Assembly (NCBI GenBank): GCA_030913385.1
Contig: CP133159.1
Span: forward strand, 186,001-250,000
Direction of reading: 5' to 3'
Origin: Cytophagaceae bacterium ABcell3
GTDB taxonomy: Bacteria; Bacteroidota; Bacteroidia; Cytophagales; Cytophagaceae
Length of the DNA stretch: 64,000 nt
In this document: positions 54,598 to 63,785 of the stretch, in pieces
How the letters are laid out: every line of letters begins with the position of its first letter
Numbering within the stretch: position 1 is the stretch's first letter
Position numbers and translations under genes: made by a program
Notes under the pieces: generated by a model
The model's database searches: none
The model's input: the letters and a program-made list of their open reading frames with translations, nothing else
Told to the model about the DNA's origin: nothing

Positions 54598-55875
54598 ATG
54601 CTTGCCTGGATTATACATACCCCCTTAATTGTATTACTTCTTTTATACCTTGCCAAAAGAAGCAGACATACACCACTTAAAGTTTACTTTTGGCCAGCGG
54701 CTATTTACAAGATATTAGCAGGGATTACCCTAGGCTTGATCTACTTTTATTATTATCAGCACGGAGACACATTGGCCATAAACCAAGAGCTCCATGCATT
54801 CTCTCAAATTTGTAAAGAAAACTTTTCTGACTACTTAAACCTGTTACTTTCAGGTGAAACAAACAACAGGTATCAAGCACTCTTAAACTTTTACGAACAG
54901 CCAAGAATTCACTTTTTCAACAGAATTGCATCCCCCCTTTTCCTTTTTTCGCTGAACAACTATTGGATAACAGCAACCTACCTTTCCATTTTTAGCTTTG
55001 CAGGATTTTGGTATTTTGGGGAAATTATATACAAAATATACAAAGTTGACCCACTCGCCATTGCTATAGCGCTGCTTTTTATGCCCGGTATCGCCCTGTG
55101 GACCTCAGGCTTATTGAAGGAAAGCTTAGTTACCAGCAGCTTGTTCTTTAGCACTGCTATCATTTTAGGATACACAGAAAAGCTTTATCCCATTAGAGCA
55201 CCTAAGCTTATTTTGGCATGCATGCTTTTATTCATCGCATTTCATATTAAATTTTATTACACAGCAGTACTTCTTGCAGTCCTGCCAGCCTATGTGATAT
55301 CAAAAAAAATAACCGGAGACAATCTTACTTGGAAAAGTCTGTTACCCTTTCTAGGGTTTCTTATTACCCTACTATTAATTTTAAGCCATAGCAATGCCTA
55401 TTTAAACATCAGTACATTGGCAGAATCCATCTATAATAACTATACGGCCACCTTGCAGGCATCTGGGGGAAGCAACATATTTATATTTGAAAACTTGCAG
55501 CCCACCCTCAGCAGTATGGGCAAACATAGTCCCCAAGCATTGTTCAACGGGCTATTTCGTCCACTTCCCCTAGATATACATCACTGGATAGCCATACCTG
55601 CCGCCATAGAAAATATATTCATCCTTACCTTTACCTTGACAGCCCTATTTGCCTATTACAAAAACAAACCCCAACTGCCTGCCGTTGTGCTCCCTGCATT
55701 AGCGTTTGTTATCCTTTCTGCAACGCTGATTACCCTCGCTTCTCCAAACTGGGGCACACTCTACCGTTACAAAAGCCCTTATATGTCCGTTTTCTTGATT
55801 ATGATTTTAAATAGGAATCCTCTTTTACTCAAAATAAAACAGAAGCTTAATTATTTGTGGGAGCAAAATCATTGA
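54598..55875 (+). CDS. Polytopic membrane protein of unknown function
   Basis: An integral membrane protein of about 425 residues with roughly ten hydrophobic helices and few charged residues. I use the ATG at 54598; a TTG six bases upstream is also open. The larger loop with YQHGDTLAINQELHAF and the mostly uncharged helices recall membrane glycosyltransferases or O-antigen polymerases, but no family motif is recognisable. It is the last gene of the lipB-to-here run, and its 3' end overlaps the convergent DegT-type gene by 29 bases. Confidence 0.8.
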   Translation: MLAWIIHTPLIVLLLLYLAKRSRHTPLKVYFWPAAIYKILAGITLGLIYFYYYQHGDTLAINQELHAFSQICKENFSDYLNLLLSGETNNRYQALLNFYEQPRIHFFNRIASPLFLFSLNNYWITATYLSIFSFAGFWYFGEIIYKIYKVDPLAIAIALLFMPGIALWTSGLLKESLVTSSLFFSTAIILGYTEKLYPIRAPKLILACMLLFIAFHIKFYYTAVLLAVLPAYVISKKITGDNLTWKSLLPFLGFLITLLLILSHSNAYLNISTLAESIYNNYTATLQASGGSNIFIFENLQPTLSSMGKHSPQALFNGLFRPLPLDIHHWIAIPAAIENIFILTFTLTALFAYYKNKPQLPAVVLPALAFVILSATLITLASPNWGTLYRYKSPYMSVFLIMILNRNPLLLKIKQKLNYLWEQNH

Positions 55876-56953
55876 GCACTTTTACAATATACTCCACTTC
55901 ATCCCACCTAAGTCCAGGGTAAAGAGGAATCGACAAAATCTCCTCCTGCAACTGCTCCACCACAGGCAAAGTCAATTGATGAAATTCTTTGTACGCCTTC
56001 TGTTGGTGAATTGCCTTAGGGTAATGAATAAGCGTATCAATACCTTTTGGTTTTAAGAAATGCACCAATTCAGCCCTATGCTTGCACCGGACTACAAACA
56101 AGTGCCAAGCATGTTTACCATTATGCACGTTTTCAGGAACTATAATATAAGGATTGGTAATATTTTCACAATAGAATCGGGCGATCGCTAACCGCTCTTG
56201 TTGCTGTTGTTCAAAGAATTTCATCCGCACCAAAAGGACAGCCGCTTGAATCTCATCCAGCCTACAGTTCGCACCCTTCAACTCATGCTCGTCTTTACTC
56301 AGTGCGCCGTAGTTTCTTAGCTTAAGCACCTTATCATACAAACCTTCATCATTGGTAAGCACAGCCCCTCCATCACCCAAAGCCCCCAAATTCTTCGTCG
56401 GATAAAAACTAAAGGCAGAAATATGACCAAAGCTACCGGCCATTTCACCCTTATAAGTTGCTCCATTTGCCTGAGCCACATCCTCTATAAGAAAAAGCCC
56501 ATGGGTTTGACACATGGTTAAAAGAGCATCCATATCGCAACACCGGCCAAACAAATGAACCGCAATTACAGCCCTCGTATGTTTTTTTACCTTGCGCTGG
56601 GCATCAGCCACGTCTATATTAAAGGTTGCAGGGTCAACATCTACAAAAACAGGCACTAAATTGCTACGGCTTACAGCAAGTGCTGTAGCTATCGAAGTAT
56701 TTGCAGGCAGCAATACTTCACTTCCAGCAGGTAAGCACAACGCTTCTAAAGATAAAGTCAAAGCTCCAAGGCCAGAACCCGTCCCTACACAAAAAGAAGT
56801 TCCGACAAATGAGGCAAAAACACGTTCAAATTCCTTAACTTTATTTCCAAGAATATACCATCCGGAATCAACTACCTCTTCCATGGCACCTTTGATATCG
56901 GGCATTTGTGGAGCGAGTATTCTTTTTAAGTCAGAAAACTTGATTTCGGGCAT
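55847..56953 (-). CDS. DegT/DnrJ/EryC1/StrS family aminotransferase
   Basis: A 368-residue PLP-dependent sugar aminotransferase. The PLP lysine lies in SFYPTKNLGALGDGGAV (near 188), and IEDVAQANGA (near 159) holds the aspartate that contacts the pyridine nitrogen. Such enzymes make amino sugars for lipopolysaccharide or glycoprotein glycans. No other sugar-nucleotide gene is adjacent, so the substrate is unknown. The last 29 bases overlap the 3' end of the convergent membrane protein gene. Confidence 0.95.
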   Translation of the reverse strand: MPEIKFSDLKRILAPQMPDIKGAMEEVVDSGWYILGNKVKEFERVFASFVGTSFCVGTGSGLGALTLSLEALCLPAGSEVLLPANTSIATALAVSRSNLVPVFVDVDPATFNIDVADAQRKVKKHTRAVIAVHLFGRCCDMDALLTMCQTHGLFLIEDVAQANGATYKGEMAGSFGHISAFSFYPTKNLGALGDGGAVLTNDEGLYDKVLKLRNYGALSKDEHELKGANCRLDEIQAAVLLVRMKFFEQQQQERLAIARFYCENITNPYIIVPENVHNGKHAWHLFVVRCKHRAELVHFLKPKGIDTLIHYPKAIHQQKAYKEFHQLTLPVVEQLQEEILSIPLYPGLRWDEVEYIVKVLNDFAPTNN

Positions 56954-56965
56954 AAAAAAAAATGT

Positions 56966-57120
56966 TTAACCTGGATTATGCATTAGATTTCGTTGTGAGG
57001 GGCAAAATAACAAAAAATCAGCGTATTTGGCTTGCAAAGCATAGTAGTTCTATGGTTAAAAACCAAATGCGAGCGAAGCGTCTGACGCAATAGAAAGTTC
57101 TAAGCATATTTCAGATTTTA
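56966..57120. repeat. Interspersed inverted repeat, long copy 4
   Basis: The left end TTAACCTGGATTATGCATTA and the right end TTCTAAGCATATTTCAGATT are approximate reverse complements, about 155 bases apart. The interior contains small palindromes (CATAG-TAGTT-CTATG) and GCGAGCGAAGCGTCTGACGC. It lies between the DegT-type gene and the rhomboid gene. Confidence 0.6.
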
Positions 57121-57137
57121 ATACAAAGTAAAATAAC

Positions 57138-57782
57138 ATGGTCTTAAGTGCAACCACTTTCATAATAATAGTTACCGTCATTGCCAGCTTATACGCTTGG
57201 AGCAAACCACACCTATACCAAAAATGGATGTTGAACCCGTATCAGGTAAAAAACAACAAGCAGTACTGGCGTTTTATAACCTCAGGCTTTATCCATGCCG
57301 ATTATATCCACTTAGGGTTCAATATGTTTTCTTTATATTTTCTGGGCAGGTTTTTAGAGCAAGTATTCCAGGTATTTTTTACCGAATACGGATCCTTAAT
57401 ATACATTGGCCTGTATTTGGCAGGTATTATAGTTTCTGATATTCCGACCTATCTAAAGCACAAAGAAAACAGCTATTACAATTCTTTGGGGGCGTCTGGA
57501 GGTGTTTCAGCGGTTCTTTTCTCATACGTACTGTTCCAGCCAACCCACAATTTATACCTATTTGCCGTAATCCCAATTCCAGCAATTATCTTTGGACTCC
57601 TATATTTATTGTACTCCTACCAAATGGCCCGAAGAGGTGGGGACTTCATAAATCACGACGCCCACTTTTACGGAGCAGTCTTTGGCATAGTAGCCACTAT
57701 AATTCTTATCCCGGACTCTGTAAGAATATTTATAGAGCAAATAAATAACTGGCAGCTATTTTCACAGATCCTTTTATGGTAA
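57138..57782 (+). CDS. Rhomboid family intramembrane serine protease
   Basis: A 214-residue membrane protein with six helices. The catalytic serine lies in SLGASGGVSAVLF (near 121), the histidine in HDAHFYGAVFG (near 174), and the conserved HLGFNMFSLYFLG segment (near 57) contributes the oxyanion-side asparagine. This is the minimal bacterial rhomboid form. Substrates are unknown. It is a single gene flanked by copies of the interspersed repeat. Confidence 0.94.
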   Translation: MVLSATTFIIIVTVIASLYAWSKPHLYQKWMLNPYQVKNNKQYWRFITSGFIHADYIHLGFNMFSLYFLGRFLEQVFQVFFTEYGSLIYIGLYLAGIIVSDIPTYLKHKENSYYNSLGASGGVSAVLFSYVLFQPTHNLYLFAVIPIPAIIFGLLYLLYSYQMARRGGDFINHDAHFYGAVFGIVATIILIPDSVRIFIEQINNWQLFSQILLW

Positions 57783-57823
57783 AAGCACCTAAGCCAGATA
57801 TAAATTTAGCTTGTCCATTTACT

Positions 57824-57871
57824 AAACCTGAAATATGCCATAGAGCTATCTATTACGTAATTCAGGTTTAA
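57824..57871. repeat. Interspersed inverted repeat, copy 5
   Basis: AAACCTGAAATATGCCATAG at the left and CTATTACGTAATTCAGGTTT at the right form the most regular inverted pair of this family. Confidence 0.7.
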
Positions 57872-58054
57872 GCCTGCCGAACACTTGCAAACCAATCCCC
57901 GTAAGAGGGTCAAGACATTGTTTTGGCTTTTACCTTCCTAAAAGGGAGATGTCGTTCAGCCTTACAGATTCGACAAGCTGCATAATTGCCAATTAGTATA
58001 AAAAACTGCGTAAACCTTTTAGTGATTGAGGCAGGGACAGATGGGGAGCGAAAT

Positions 58055-58085
58055 TTAACCTGAGATTTTCAATAGAGCTTTTTAC
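58055..58085. repeat. Interspersed repeat, partial copy 6
   Basis: TTTAACCTGAGATTTTCAAT followed by AGAGCTTTTTAC matches only the left arm of the family; no right arm is visible. Confidence 0.45.
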
Positions 58086-58114
58086 TGCAAATCCATGTCA
58101 AAAGGATAGAAAAC

Positions 58115-58144
58115 AAAAAAGCACCTTAGGTAAGGTGCTTTTAC
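58115..58144 (-). terminator. Intrinsic terminator of rplU-rpmA
   Basis: On the minus strand GCACCTTA-CC-TAAGGTGC is followed by a run of T, about 33 bases after the rpmA stop codon. Confidence 0.85.
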
Positions 58145-58177
58145 TATTTTATCTGAAGCAATAAAATAAGTTGTTTT

Positions 58178-58441
58178 CTATTCAGCAGCAAAAGGTTCTA
58201 CTGAAACAAAAGATCTGTCTTTTCTACCTTTTTTGAAAGTAACAGTACCATCAACAAGGGCAAAAAGAGTATGATCTTTACCCAAACCAACGTTTTTACC
58301 TGGGTGGTGTAAAGTGCCTCTTTGTCTAACAATTATATTACCAGCGATAGCTGCCTGACCTCCAAAGATCTTAACACCTAGACGCTTACTTTGCGATTCT
58401 CTTCCGTTTCGTGAGCTACCCGCTCCTTTCTTATGTGCCAT
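58178..58441 (-). CDS. rpmA: 50S ribosomal protein L27
   Basis: An 87-residue ribosomal protein near the peptidyl-transferase centre. It starts [20 protein letters not shown] and contains [20 protein letters not shown] in the middle, both standard. The mature N-terminus is reached directly, without the leader peptide of Firmicutes. It follows rplU by 21 bases. Confidence 0.98.
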   Translation of the reverse strand: MAHKKGAGSSRNGRESQSKRLGVKIFGGQAAIAGNIIVRQRGTLHHPGKNVGLGKDHTLFALVDGTVTFKKGRKDRSFVSVEPFAAE

Positions 58442-58462
58442 GGTATTTTCTTATTTTAAAAA

Positions 58463-58771
58463 TTAAGAAATAGTCTCAATTAATACTTTAGTATAGCCTT
58501 GTCTATGGCCTTGTGTCTTTTTGTAACCTTTTCTTCTCTTCTTCTTGAAGACGATTACTTTGTCATCTTTAACATGCTCAAGAACTTTGCCACTAACTTT
58601 AGCGCCTTTAACTACAGGTGCTCCCACCTGCGTTTTGCTTCCGTCGTTTAACAGAAGAACTTGATCAAATTCAACACCTGCACCGGGCTCAGCCGCCAGC
58701 TTGTTGGTATAGATGAATTTATCTTTTTCTGCCTTATATTGCTTTCCGGCTATGTCAACTATTGCGTACAT
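58463..58771 (-). CDS. rplU: 50S ribosomal protein L21
   Basis: A 102-residue ribosomal protein. The start is the ATG at 58771 (MYAIVDIAGKQYKAEKDKF), the family N-terminus; the longer open frame up to 58834 is not used. KKRRKGYKKTQGHRQGYTKV at the C-terminus is the rRNA-binding tail. It forms the usual rplU-rpmA pair with a shared terminator. Confidence 0.98.
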   Translation of the reverse strand: MYAIVDIAGKQYKAEKDKFIYTNKLAAEPGAGVEFDQVLLLNDGSKTQVGAPVVKGAKVSGKVLEHVKDDKVIVFKKKRRKGYKKTQGHRQGYTKVLIETIS

Positions 58772-59156
58772 GTTTTTTCGTGTTATTATCTGAAAAAGGA
58801 CTGCAAATATAAGCCAATTTCCATAACAAAACAAAATAGTTATCCCTATTATTTTGTGGAAAAGTTTTTAACACCTGCCAATTCCAGAAATTTAATTAAA
58901 CAATCAGTTTAAACAATACTATATACCAATTTGTTTATTAGATAATTGACTACTTATTAACATTTAATCCCAAAAGCGTCATGCAAGCAGATGTCCTTTG
59001 ACTTTTTTACGCCTTTATTTCATATTTGTAAACAATGCTTTTCCCCAGACGGGTTCTTTGGTTCCGATTTTGACACTTTCTGTTTTTTTACGAAGTTATT
59101 TACTGGAATCATTGAAATTTGTTATATTTAAAGTAAAATAATTTTACCCGATTACT
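58772..59156. other. Gap between the divergent rplU and nrdB genes
   Basis: No gene is visible. It must hold the rplU promoter on the left and the nrdB promoter on the right. I do not see a convincing NrdR box pair. Confidence 0.4.
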
Positions 59157-60128
59157 ATGAGCGAAATAGAACCATTATTGAAGGAAAACAAAAACCGTTT
59201 TGTACTTTTCCCTATACAGCACGACGACATCTGGCAAATGTATAAACAGGAAGAGGCAAGTTTTTGGACAGCAGAAGAAATAGATTTGACACAAGACTTA
59301 TCAGACTGGGAAAAACTCAATGATGGTGAAAGACACTTTATTTCTCACGTCCTCGCTTTTTTCGCAGCAAGCGACGGAATCGTAAATGAGAACCTTGCTC
59401 AAAACTTTCTAGAAGAAGTGCAGTACCCTGAAGCAAAGTGCTTCTACGGTTTCCAAATCATGATGGAGAACATCCACTCTGAAACCTATTCTTTGCTAAT
59501 TGACACTTATATTAAAGACCCTAAAGAAAAGTCCAAGCTTTTCAACGCGCTTGAAACTATTCCTTGCGTAACTAAGAAAGGCGAATGGGCTTTGCGTTGG
59601 ATAGAAAACGGGTCATTTGCAGAAAGGCTTGTAGCTTTCGCCGCAGTAGAAGGAATCTTCTTCTCTGGAAGCTTTTGCTCTATATTCTGGCTTAAGAAAA
59701 GAGGCCTGATGCCTGGACTAAGTTTCTCAAACGAACTAATATCAAGGGACGAAGGACTACATTGCGACTTTGCTTGCTTGCTTTATACAGAGCACATCAA
59801 AAATAAGCTACCTGTAGATAAGTTAACCAAGATCATTACAGATGCCGTTGAGATCGAACAAGAGTTTGTTGTTGACGCCCTTCCGGTAAACCTTATTGGA
59901 ATGAACGCCAAGCTTATGTCTCAATACATTGAATTTGTGGCAGACAGATTGCTGGTTGCATTAGGTTGCCCTAAAGTATACAATGCTACTAACCCATTTG
60001 ACTTTATGGAAATGATTTCTCTTCAAGGAAAAACAAACTTCTTTGAAAAGCGGGTCGCTGAATACCAAAAGGCAGGTGTAATGGGAGACGGAAAAGACCA
60101 TACCTTTAAAATGGACGAAGATTTCTAA
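59157..60128 (+). CDS. nrdB: Class Ia ribonucleotide reductase, beta subunit
   Basis: A 323-residue ferritin-like subunit that makes the tyrosyl radical for dNTP synthesis. Metal ligands and radical site follow the class I pattern: [14 protein letters not shown] carries Glu, His and the radical Tyr (near 111), and [16 protein letters not shown] (near 197) the second Glu-x2-His pair. The C-terminus ends [11 protein letters not shown], which binds NrdA. nrdA follows after 85 bases on the same strand. Confidence 0.96.
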   Translation: MSEIEPLLKENKNRFVLFPIQHDDIWQMYKQEEASFWTAEEIDLTQDLSDWEKLNDGERHFISHVLAFFAASDGIVNENLAQNFLEEVQYPEAKCFYGFQIMMENIHSETYSLLIDTYIKDPKEKSKLFNALETIPCVTKKGEWALRWIENGSFAERLVAFAAVEGIFFSGSFCSIFWLKKRGLMPGLSFSNELISRDEGLHCDFACLLYTEHIKNKLPVDKLTKIITDAVEIEQEFVVDALPVNLIGMNAKLMSQYIEFVADRLLVALGCPKVYNATNPFDFMEMISLQGKTNFFEKRVAEYQKAGVMGDGKDHTFKMDEDF

Positions 60129-60213
60129 AATACGAAATCAATTAGTGCCACTTGAAGGTTATATATATATATAAAGTTAATCAGCCGATAAATCTTACTT
60201 TATTTTTTGCAGT

Positions 60214-62580
60214 ATGTTTGTAATTAAAAGAGATGGCAGACGCGAGTCTGTAAAATTTGATAAAATAACAGCACGTATAGAAAAACTTTGCTACGGGCTG
60301 GATCTGAACTACATCAACCCTATTGATATCTCCAAAAAAGTTATCGATGGCCTGTATGATGGTGTCTCTACCGTGGAGCTGGATAACTTGGCAGCTGAAA
60401 CTGCAGCTTCCATGACCACAAAGCACCCTGATTATGCCATTCTGGCTGCAAGGGTTGCTATATCTAACCTGCACAAGGTTACAAGCAAGTCTTTTTCAAA
60501 TACAATGAAAAGACTATATACCTATGTAGACCCTAAAACAGGCGAGAATGCTTCTCTTATTTCCAAAGATGTATATGAAGCAGTAAGAAAGCATGCGGCT
60601 CTATTAGACTCTACTATCATTTATGACAGGGACTTTAACTATGACTACTTTGGCTTTAAGACTTTAGAGCGCTCGTACCTACTAAGACTAGACGGCAAAG
60701 TAGTAGAAAGGCCTCAGCACATGATCATGAGGGTGGCCATAGGTATTCATACCAATAATATAGAAGCCGCTATCGAGACTTATAACTTAATGTCCGAGAA
60801 GTGGTTTACCCATGCTACACCTACCTTATTTAATGCTGGCACTCCAAAACCGCAGTTGTCTTCATGCTTCCTTTTGACCATGAAGGATGACAGCATTGAG
60901 GGTATTTATGACACCTTAAAGCAGTGTGCCAAAATATCTCAATCGGCCGGTGGTATAGGCTTAAGCATTCACAATGTCCGGGCAACTGGCTCTTATATCA
61001 AAGGAACCAACGGAACCTCCAACGGTATCATACCAATGCTTCGGGTGTTTAATGATACGGCAAGGTATGTTGACCAAGGTGGAGGTAAAAGGAAAGGTGC
61101 TTTTGCTGTTTATCTTGAACCTTGGCACTCTGACATCTTTGAGTTCCTTGACCTAAGGAAGAACCATGGAAAAGAAGAACTAAGGGCAAGAGACTTATTC
61201 TATGCATTGTGGACGCCAGACTTGTTCATGAAGCGTGTAGAAGAGAACAAAGAATGGTCGCTATTCTGCCCTCATGAAGCGCCAGGTCTTGCCGATACTT
61301 ATGGCAAAGAGTTTGAAGCCCTTTATGAGAAATACGAAAGGGAAGGTCGCGCAAGGAAGAAGGTCAAAGCGCAGGAGCTGTGGTTCGCCATCTTGGAATC
61401 TCAAACAGAAACAGGAACTCCTTATATGCTTTATAAGGACCATGCCAACAAAAAATCTAACCAGAAAAACCTGGGTACGATCAAGTCTAGCAACCTATGC
61501 ACAGAGATCATGGAGTACACCTCCGAAGACGAGGTAGCTGTTTGTAACCTAGCATCGTTGGCCTTACCTAAATTTGTTCAAGACGGGAAGTTCGACCATC
61601 AAAAACTATATGAGGTAACTTATGTAGTAACTAAAAACCTCAACAGGATAATTGATGTAAACTACTACCCTGTTCCAGAAGCACAAAACTCTAATGTTCG
61701 CCACAGACCTATAGGACTTGGTGTACAAGGTTTGGCAGACACTTTGATTATGCTGCGCATGCCATTCGAGTCAGACGAGGCCAAGGCGTTGAACACAGAC
61801 ATCTTCGAGACCATTTATTTTGCGGCAATGACAGCTTCTAAGGATCTTTCCAAAAAAGACGGTCCGTATGAAACCTTTAAAGGCTCTCCGGTATCCAAAG
61901 GAATCTTCCAGTTTGATATGTGGGGCGTAACTCCTTCTTCAGGTCGTTGGGATTGGGATTCGTTGAAAAAAGAAGTTAAACAGCACGGTGTAAGGAACTC
62001 ATTGCTTCTAGCGCCTATGCCAACAGCTTCTACTTCACAAATTCTTGGAAACAACGAATGTTTTGAACCTTATACGTCAAACATCTATACACGCCGTGTG
62101 CTTTCAGGTGAATTTGTTGTAGTTAACAAACACCTAATGAAAGACCTGATCAAGGTAGGCTTGTGGAATGATAAGATGAAAAATAAGCTTATTGAAGCGA
62201 ACGGATCTGTACAAAACATTCCTGAGATCCCACAGCATATAAAAGACCTTTATAAGACAGTCTGGGAAATCAAGCAGAAAACACTTATAGACATGGCGGC
62301 TGACAGAGGTGCTTATATTTGTCAAAGCCAAAGCCTTAACGTACATATACAAGATCCGAACTTTGGAAAGCTTACCTCTATGCACTTCTACGCATGGAAG
62401 AGAGGCCTTAAAACAGGTATGTACTATCTGAGGACAAAAGCAGCAGCAGACGCTATTAAGTTTACTGTTGAAAAGCAATCCAAGGCTTCGCTTAAGGCAA
62501 TGCAAGCAAAGGACAAAAACATGAGCGACATGAGCTGCTCACTGGACAATCCAGAGGGCTGTGAGTCATGTAGCGGCTAA
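60214..62580 (+). CDS. nrdA: Class Ia ribonucleotide reductase, alpha subunit
   Basis: A 788-residue catalytic subunit. Order: N-terminal ATP-cone for allosteric control (about 1-90, [17 protein letters not shown]), substrate-side cysteine in LSSCFLLTM (near 216), active-site NLCTEIM (near 427) and [15 protein letters not shown] (near 598). The C-terminal tail ends CESCSG, the redox pair that is reduced by thioredoxin or glutaredoxin. The ATP-cone makes dATP inhibition likely. nrdB is upstream, an order seen in several Bacteroidota. Confidence 0.97.
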   Translation: MFVIKRDGRRESVKFDKITARIEKLCYGLDLNYINPIDISKKVIDGLYDGVSTVELDNLAAETAASMTTKHPDYAILAARVAISNLHKVTSKSFSNTMKRLYTYVDPKTGENASLISKDVYEAVRKHAALLDSTIIYDRDFNYDYFGFKTLERSYLLRLDGKVVERPQHMIMRVAIGIHTNNIEAAIETYNLMSEKWFTHATPTLFNAGTPKPQLSSCFLLTMKDDSIEGIYDTLKQCAKISQSAGGIGLSIHNVRATGSYIKGTNGTSNGIIPMLRVFNDTARYVDQGGGKRKGAFAVYLEPWHSDIFEFLDLRKNHGKEELRARDLFYALWTPDLFMKRVEENKEWSLFCPHEAPGLADTYGKEFEALYEKYEREGRARKKVKAQELWFAILESQTETGTPYMLYKDHANKKSNQKNLGTIKSSNLCTEIMEYTSEDEVAVCNLASLALPKFVQDGKFDHQKLYEVTYVVTKNLNRIIDVNYYPVPEAQNSNVRHRPIGLGVQGLADTLIMLRMPFESDEAKALNTDIFETIYFAAMTASKDLSKKDGPYETFKGSPVSKGIFQFDMWGVTPSSGRWDWDSLKKEVKQHGVRNSLLLAPMPTASTSQILGNNECFEPYTSNIYTRRVLSGEFVVVNKHLMKDLIKVGLWNDKMKNKLIEANGSVQNIPEIPQHIKDLYKTVWEIKQKTLIDMAADRGAYICQSQSLNVHIQDPNFGKLTSMHFYAWKRGLKTGMYYLRTKAAADAIKFTVEKQSKASLKAMQAKDKNMSDMSCSLDNPEGCESCSG

Positions 62581-62592
62581 AAACAAACATAC

Positions 62593-62644
62593 TTTACAAG
62601 GGAATTCGAAACGGGCCTAAATCCCGTTTCGAAACACTTGTAAA
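62593..62644 (+). terminator. Long hairpin after nrdA
   Basis: TTCGAAACGGG and CCCGTTTCGAA form an 11-base perfect stem around CCTAAAT, extended by TTTACAAG / CTTGTAAA with an internal loop. It starts 13 bases after the nrdA stop. There is no T-tract, so it may act as a 3' end stabiliser or a factor-assisted terminator. Confidence 0.65.
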
Positions 62645-62799
62645 AGACAATCTATCATTCAAAGTTACTGCTGACTTTTGATCAGTAATACCCTTCCCAA
62701 TTCTCTCTTTCATACAAAACTTTCTAGGCGGCAAATGACATCAAAATAACGATATGTGTATGCAACTACATTGACTTAATTCACCACTATAAGTACATT

Positions 62800-63348
62800 T
62801 TACCTCTTCTCAAAAGTTAATGTGGTTTTTGCTGCGTTTCTACTACTGCTGCCTGATGCACCTATTCTTCTAAAAAAACTTTCATTGGTTAAAACCATCC
62901 TAGAATTTCGAAGTTCTAAAATATTATAAGTGCCAAATGCGCCAAGGTTGATTCCGGTCTTGTTTCTTGTATTATTCGTCCACGACCAATACTCTTGGGA
63001 TTCCTCAGTTCCCATATCATCAACTATTTTATAAGTAAACTTGCCATCTTGGCTTATACTTAAAGTCATTACCAACGGATAATGGTAAATGTCACTATTT
63101 CCATTTACAATACTTGTTTCTGTGACCATAGTCCCGTTAAAGGAGGATATATAGCGCCTAGAACCGCCTGCGCTTTCAGATTCATCTACAGACTCCATTC
63201 CTGTTAATACCCAGTCACCAGTAATTCTTGCATCTCTTGAACGAAGCGAAACTAAAGGGTCGTCTTCTCCTTTTTTACAACTGGTGCAACTAAAGATTGC
63301 CACTAAAAATAAGATTAGCGACAAAGAAAGGTTTACTAGATTTTTCAT
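62800..63348 (-). CDS. Lipocalin-like lipoprotein of unknown function
   Basis: A 182-residue protein with a lipoprotein signal peptide; two candidate lipobox cysteines occur in IFSCTSCKK (near 21 and 24). Residues about 45-180 show GDWVLTGMESV at the start and alternating beta-strands (KFTYKIVDDMG, NILELRNSRMVLTNES), which resembles the lipocalin-like domains common in Bacteroidota lipoproteins. Ligand unknown. It is the only gene between nrdA and the ECF sigma factor. Confidence 0.82.
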   Translation of the reverse strand: MKNLVNLSLSLILFLVAIFSCTSCKKGEDDPLVSLRSRDARITGDWVLTGMESVDESESAGGSRRYISSFNGTMVTETSIVNGNSDIYHYPLVMTLSISQDGKFTYKIVDDMGTEESQEYWSWTNNTRNKTGINLGAFGTYNILELRNSRMVLTNESFFRRIGASGSSSRNAAKTTLTFEKR

Positions 63349-63785
63349 TTTTTTAGTATAAAGTTTAACACAACAAATCTAGCAATCAATCCTTGCATTT
63401 CCTTGTCTAATCTTAAGTATTTCCCCATCTATCCAATGAGCGTAGTTTAAAAAAAGATAGACCAGACAGCCCTAATACTATCTATAGGTTTTAATAAAAT
63501 AAGGGGAATGAACCTACTAACTGAAGATACCAAAGAAAGAGGCTTTAGCACCCTTTAGCACTATAGTATATTAAATGTCAATTAATATTAAACATACTTA
63601 AATACACAAAACAAACAATACACAAATAGAAAGATACTATTAACAAATAAGTTATAATAAAAACAGATGTATAATCAAATACAATACCTAAACATATTGT
63701 TTAACATCTTCACAAAAATATTAAACAATAATTTGCAATATTCGTTACATAGAATATATTTGTATATACATTAAATATTAAAACA
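63349..63785. other. AT-rich gap upstream of the ECF sigma gene
   Basis: No gene is visible. It contains the ECF promoter (63732-63762) and must contain the promoter of the lipoprotein gene near its left end, though I see no clear match there. Confidence 0.5.
63732..63762 (+). promoter_or_regulatory. Bacteroidota-type promoter of the ECF sigma gene
   Basis: TTTG at 63732-63735, a spacer of exactly 19 bases and TATATTTG at 63755-63762 match the TTTG-N19-TAnnTTTG consensus perfectly. The start codon lies 23 bases further on. This is the best promoter match in the window. Confidence 0.8.

Larger units (their letters stand above)
57783..58177. other. Gap between the rhomboid gene and rpmA
   Basis: No gene is visible. 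It contains two repeat copies (57824-57871 and 58055-58085) and the rpmA terminator (58115-58144); I see nothing else in it. Confidence 0.6.

Noticed and set aside
62593-62644. Riboswitch for ribonucleotide reductase
   Set aside because: The hairpin is downstream of nrdA, not in a leader, and has no cobalamin-riboswitch features.
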